Below are positions 60,879 to 64,000 of a stretch of 64,000 bases of DNA, one piece after another. Within the stretch, counting starts at the first letter, position 1; each line of letters begins with the position of its first letter. A model generated the notes under the pieces. It was not told the origin of the DNA. It worked only from the letters and a program-made list of their open reading frames with translations, and did no database searches. The stretch is from Ruminococcus sp. Its GTDB lineage: Bacteria > Bacillota > Clostridia > Oscillospirales > Ruminococcaceae. The stretch covers positions 1 to 64,000 of the forward strand of contig NZ_JAFYYT010000047.1 in assembly GCF_017549005.1 (NCBI RefSeq), given 5' to 3'. The translations under genes were made by a program, and so were the position numbers.

Positions 60879-63716
60879 ATGAAAGCAATGAAAAAAGCAC
60901 TGGCAGGTCTTTGTGCACTGAGCATATGTGCAGGCTGTTCTTCCGCTATAGGCACACCGGAAAGCAGCATAGGCACAGCAAATGCAGCCACATCGAGCAT
61001 TGCCGACAAAATGGAATGGGGCACCCTCAAAATAGGCGGAGGCGGCTTCGTTTCGGGAATAGTTACAGGCAGGAAGGCAATGTATGCACGTACCGACGTA
61101 GGCGGAGCATACAGATTCAACTATGATACCGACAGCTGGGAGCAGCTTCTCGGCTTCATCGACGAGGACGACCGCGGTCTCCTCAGCGTTGACGCAATGG
61201 CGATAGACCCTACAGACGATAATACGGTATATTTCCTCTGCGGCTGTGCATACTTCTCAGCTGAAAAGACCGTTATCTTCAAGACAACCGACGGCGGCAA
61301 GACCTTCGAGGAGATCGACGTTACCGATATGATACAGGTACACGGTAACGGAAACGGCAGACAGACAGGCGAGTCCATAGCCGTTGACCCCGACGATCCC
61401 AAGACCATATACTGCGGCGGCGACGTATACGCAGGCGACTCATGCCTTATCAAGTCCACGGACGGCGGCAAGACATGGAAGTCTGTAAAGAGCTACGGCG
61501 ACCTCGGGCTCTTCAAGCACGAGATAAAGTGGCCTACATGGGGCTCCAATATGCGTCATGCCCTTACAGGCGACGAATACTACGCTCAGAACGGTATCGC
61601 CTGCATCTACATCTACGGCGGCAAGGTATACGTAGGAGCTTCCACAACAGGCAAGAACAGCGTTGTTGTCGCTGATGTGAAGGACGATAAATTCACGGAT
61701 ATCAGCGGCGACCTTGACTCCAAGAACTATCCCGGAAGGATCACAGGCGACGGCAGGGGCAATATCTTCTTCGCATTTCAGGGAGCTGTCCAGGTCGGCA
61801 GCGGCGGAACCTCGGGCAGCGTAAAGAAGCTCGACTCAAAGACAGGCACTGTTACCGATATATCGCCTCTCGCACATCTCTATAACCCGGGAAAGGACGC
61901 TATGGAGGCGGCAGGACAGGGCGGCTACAGCGGCATAAGCGTTGACCCTGCAAATCCCGATCATATGGTATCTTCGACCTGCGGACTCTTCGCAAACGCT
62001 CAGCTCTGGGGACCATGGACAGACGAGCACGGTCCGTGCTGGGGCGACAAGTTCTTCCGCTCCACAGACGGCGGAAAGACATGGAGAGAGATATCTCCCG
62101 GTTATTCGCCGAACTGGGGACAGGATCCCCTTGCGGATTACCTCTCAACAGGCGGCTATGACTGGATATACGACAAGGCTATCCACTGGGTAGGTTCTTA
62201 CGTTATCGACCCTGTAAATCCCGACAGGACCTTCTCCACATCGGGCAACGGCGTATTTGCCTGTGATAATACATGGAGCGATCTTCCGCAGTTCCACTTC
62301 CAGCCCGACGGCATAGAGGAAGTTGTTTCCCTTGACTTTGTAAGCACCGCAGACGGACTTGATCTTTCCGCTATCGGCGACTACGACGGATTTGTACATC
62401 AGTCCGTTGACGGTATACCTCCTCAGTACAATCCGAACATGGGCTCTACCTCTGCAATAGCAGTATGCCCTCAGAACACAGACGTATGGGCAAGAACTGC
62501 CAACGGCGATACAAACAACACAGGCAGCGGCTACTATACCCTTGACCGCGGCAAGACATGGAAGGTGTTCAAGCCTGCCTGCACAGGCGGAAAGCTCTCC
62601 ATAACCGAGCTTTCAAAGGGCAAGTACAGAATAATCAACACAAGCGCAACAGGCAGCGTTTCATATACCGACGATTTCGGTGCAACATGGAAAACAAGCG
62701 AAGGAATTAAGGGCTCAAAGGGCGTGTACACTCTTGTTGATCCCGAGAATCCTGCTGTAGTTTATGCATCGGGCGCTCAGCACAACGACTACTGGTCATC
62801 GGATATGACCAAGACTGAGCCTACATACGACGAGTCCCACTATTCCTACTTCATCAGCGAGGACTACGGCGCAACATTTACCGAAACACGTATCTGCCCG
62901 TACAACTGGGAACTTTCATGGAAGTTCGAGCATACAGGCGACCTTGCTTACCTCGGAAAGGGCACAGTTGCTCTTGCAGGTGCAAATCACGGTGTTTATA
63001 TCATCTCCGACAAAGGCAAGACAGTCAAGCACCTTGAGAACGTTGCGTATGCCAAGTGCATAGGCTACGGCGCTCCCGAGAAGTCAGGCGGACTGAACAC
63101 ACTGTTCATCTACGGAAAGCCCGAGGAGTCCGACAAGGAAGGCATTTACCGTTCAACAGACGGCGGCGCTTCATGGGTTTGCATAAATACAGACCACCTC
63201 TATGGCGGCACAGGAAACGGAAACTACCTTGTAGGCGACCTTGACGAGTTCGGAAAGGTTTATATGTCAACTGTCGGCTGCGGAATAGTTTACGGACAGC
63301 TTTCGGACGGCAAGACAAAGCCTCCCGTAACCACAACGACTACCACAAAGCCCGTAACTACCACATCAAAGACTACAACTACAACAACGACCACAACTTC
63401 AGCGGCAACTACAACGCCCTCTGTTTCGACTACAAAGCCTGTTGTTTCAACAGCTCCTTTCGGGTATGACAAGGACTATAAGGCAGGCGACGTAAACTGT
63501 GACGGCGCGATAGATATGTCCGATGCAGTACTGATAATGCAGGCTCTTGCCAATCCGAACAAGTACGGAGTTGACGGCAGGGACGAAAAGCGCATAACAG
63601 CGCAGGGTGTGAAGAACGCAGACGTAAGCGGAAAGGACGGTATGACCACAGGCGACGCCGTGACCATACAGAAGTATCTGCTCCGTCTCATTCCCGAGCT
63701 TCCCGAGACAAAGTAA
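60879..63716 (+). CDS. GH74 xyloglucanase with dockerin
   Basis: 945-residue secreted enzyme predicted to cut the glucan backbone of xyloglucan. N-terminal signal (about 1-20 with LSICAGC, or cut later near ANAATS). GH74 double beta-propeller, about residues 45-800: MYARTDVGGAYRF near the start with the probable catalytic Asp73, AIGDYDGFVH in the second half where GH74 enzymes carry their other catalytic Asp, and several Asp-box motifs (S-T-D-G-G-K-T-W). A Thr linker (about 808-860) leads to a dockerin with two Ca loops (GDVNCDGAIDMSDAV and NADVSGKDGMTTGDA). The dockerin is of the same type as on the GH5 and GH9 enzymes. Start follows AAAGGA. Confidence 0.95.
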   Translation: MKAMKKALAGLCALSICAGCSSAIGTPESSIGTANAATSSIADKMEWGTLKIGGGGFVSGIVTGRKAMYARTDVGGAYRFNYDTDSWEQLLGFIDEDDRGLLSVDAMAIDPTDDNTVYFLCGCAYFSAEKTVIFKTTDGGKTFEEIDVTDMIQVHGNGNGRQTGESIAVDPDDPKTIYCGGDVYAGDSCLIKSTDGGKTWKSVKSYGDLGLFKHEIKWPTWGSNMRHALTGDEYYAQNGIACIYIYGGKVYVGASTTGKNSVVVADVKDDKFTDISGDLDSKNYPGRITGDGRGNIFFAFQGAVQVGSGGTSGSVKKLDSKTGTVTDISPLAHLYNPGKDAMEAAGQGGYSGISVDPANPDHMVSSTCGLFANAQLWGPWTDEHGPCWGDKFFRSTDGGKTWREISPGYSPNWGQDPLADYLSTGGYDWIYDKAIHWVGSYVIDPVNPDRTFSTSGNGVFACDNTWSDLPQFHFQPDGIEEVVSLDFVSTADGLDLSAIGDYDGFVHQSVDGIPPQYNPNMGSTSAIAVCPQNTDVWARTANGDTNNTGSGYYTLDRGKTWKVFKPACTGGKLSITELSKGKYRIINTSATGSVSYTDDFGATWKTSEGIKGSKGVYTLVDPENPAVVYASGAQHNDYWSSDMTKTEPTYDESHYSYFISEDYGATFTETRICPYNWELSWKFEHTGDLAYLGKGTVALAGANHGVYIISDKGKTVKHLENVAYAKCIGYGAPEKSGGLNTLFIYGKPEESDKEGIYRSTDGGASWVCINTDHLYGGTGNGNYLVGDLDEFGKVYMSTVGCGIVYGQLSDGKTKPPVTTTTTTKPVTTTSKTTTTTTTTTSAATTTPSVSTTKPVVSTAPFGYDKDYKAGDVNCDGAIDMSDAVLIMQALANPNKYGVDGRDEKRITAQGVKNADVSGKDGMTTGDAVTIQKYLLRLIPELPETK

Positions 63717-63722
63717 TAAAAT

Positions 63723-63752
63723 AAAAGTCGGAGCGTTGGCTCCGACTTTTTT
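63723..63752. terminator. Bidirectional terminator after GH74
   Basis: 12-bp stem AAAAGTCGGAGC/GCTCCGACTTTT, loop GTTG, T-run on both sides. It touches the stop codon of the converging gene. Confidence 0.92.
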
Positions 63753-64000
63753 ATGCATTGGGGCTTATATGCGGGAACTTATCCCTGTAAACGCCCACCT
63801 CTGTAAAAATACCCTTGCTGCTGCCGCGGATAGTGACCGAACCTACGCGCTCGGAGCTTACACTGTCGAAGCTGACGATATCGCAGAGGTCCTCGCCGTG
63901 ATAGCCGTTATAGGAGCAGAAAACTCTTTCCCTGCCGCGGAAGTCGTATTTATCGCGGTAGACAAGAGCCTGCTGAGGGGCGTAGAGGAAGCGCATATCC
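63751..64000 (-). CDS. Unidentified protein, C-terminal part (partial)
   Basis: Minus-strand frame open to the window edge with a stop at 63751-63753; about 83 residues are visible. The Met at 63996 is probably internal since no stop precedes it. Sequence features: LVYRDKYDFRGRERVFCSYNGYHGEDLCDIV and a beta-rich end (VGSVTIRGSSKGIFTEVGVYRDKF). I do not recognise the family. Convergent with GH74 and sharing its terminator. Confidence 0.6.
   Translation of the reverse strand, partial: DMRFLYAPQQALVYRDKYDFRGRERVFCSYNGYHGEDLCDIVSFDSVSSERVGSVTIRGSSKGIFTEVGVYRDKFPHISPNA

Overview
The window looks like chromosome from a fibre-degrading, cellulosome-forming Ruminococcus (Oscillospiraceae), most like R. 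flavefaciens or R. champanellensis. This is inferred from three secreted glycoside hydrolases (GH9, GH5, GH74) that share the same kind of dockerin (motif SDAVLIMQ-LANPNKY), joined by Thr-rich or Asn-rich linkers, and from Firmicutes-type gene order and promoters (TTGACA or TTGCAA, 17 bp, TATAAT). There are no rRNA or tRNA genes, CRISPR arrays, transposases or phage genes. TTG starts behind strong Shine-Dalgarno (SD) sequences are frequent, and several starts given here are shorter than the longest open frame because the SD fixes them.

Layout. 1-5.4 kb: 3' end of a GH9-CBM-CBM-dockerin gene, secG, rnr and a lipoprotein. 5.4-10.6 kb (minus): Na/Pi cotransporter, a Wzz-like chain-length protein, and glmM. 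10.9-21.2 kb (plus): a YfhO-type membrane protein with an 11-residue-repeat tail, a GH5 cellulase with dockerin, a CpsB/YwqE-type phosphatase, a FlaA1/CapD-type nucleotide-sugar dehydratase and a FliB-like protein. 21.4-25.1 kb: two overlapping genes for membrane-anchored leucine-rich-repeat (LRR_5) proteins. 25.2-26.7 kb: guaB. 26.9-31.9 kb (minus): fabD-aroE-orf-aroK-amidohydrolase-LRR/dockerin gene.

32.2-42.1 kb is a nearly complete type II fatty-acid synthesis operon: fabH-fabK-orf-fabG-fabF-accB-two paralogous membrane proteins-fabZ-accC-accD-accA-acpP. fabD sits on the divergent side, and a palindromic operator candidate and a foldable leader lie between the two units. 42.3-44.1 kb: ECF sigma factor with a membrane-anchored partner. 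44.3-47.7 kb: P-loop ATPase plus a four-subunit 2-oxoacid:ferredoxin oxidoreductase. 47.8-57.9 kb: mixed genes (two alpha/beta hydrolases, a TPM-like/zinc-ribbon pair, citrate synthase, an aldose-1-epimerase-like protein, a PEBP lipoprotein, a YgjP-type metallopeptidase, a lipoprotein). 58.0-60.1 kb (minus): a LytS-type kinase with a SARP-like response regulator. 60.3-60.6 kb: a candidate structured non-coding RNA with its own promoter and terminator. 60.9-63.7 kb: a GH74 xyloglucanase with dockerin. The window ends in the 3' part of an unidentified minus-strand gene.

The cellulosomal enzymes are scattered singly among housekeeping genes, each with its own promoter or terminator, rather than clustered. 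The most unusual items are the LRR protein with a divergent dockerin embedded in a fabD/aroE/aroK operon, the two uncharacterised membrane proteins inside the fatty-acid operon, the structured RNA before GH74, a very long hairpin at 48.9 kb, and the hendecad-repeat tail of the YfhO protein. All assignments come from reading motifs by eye; no database search was run.
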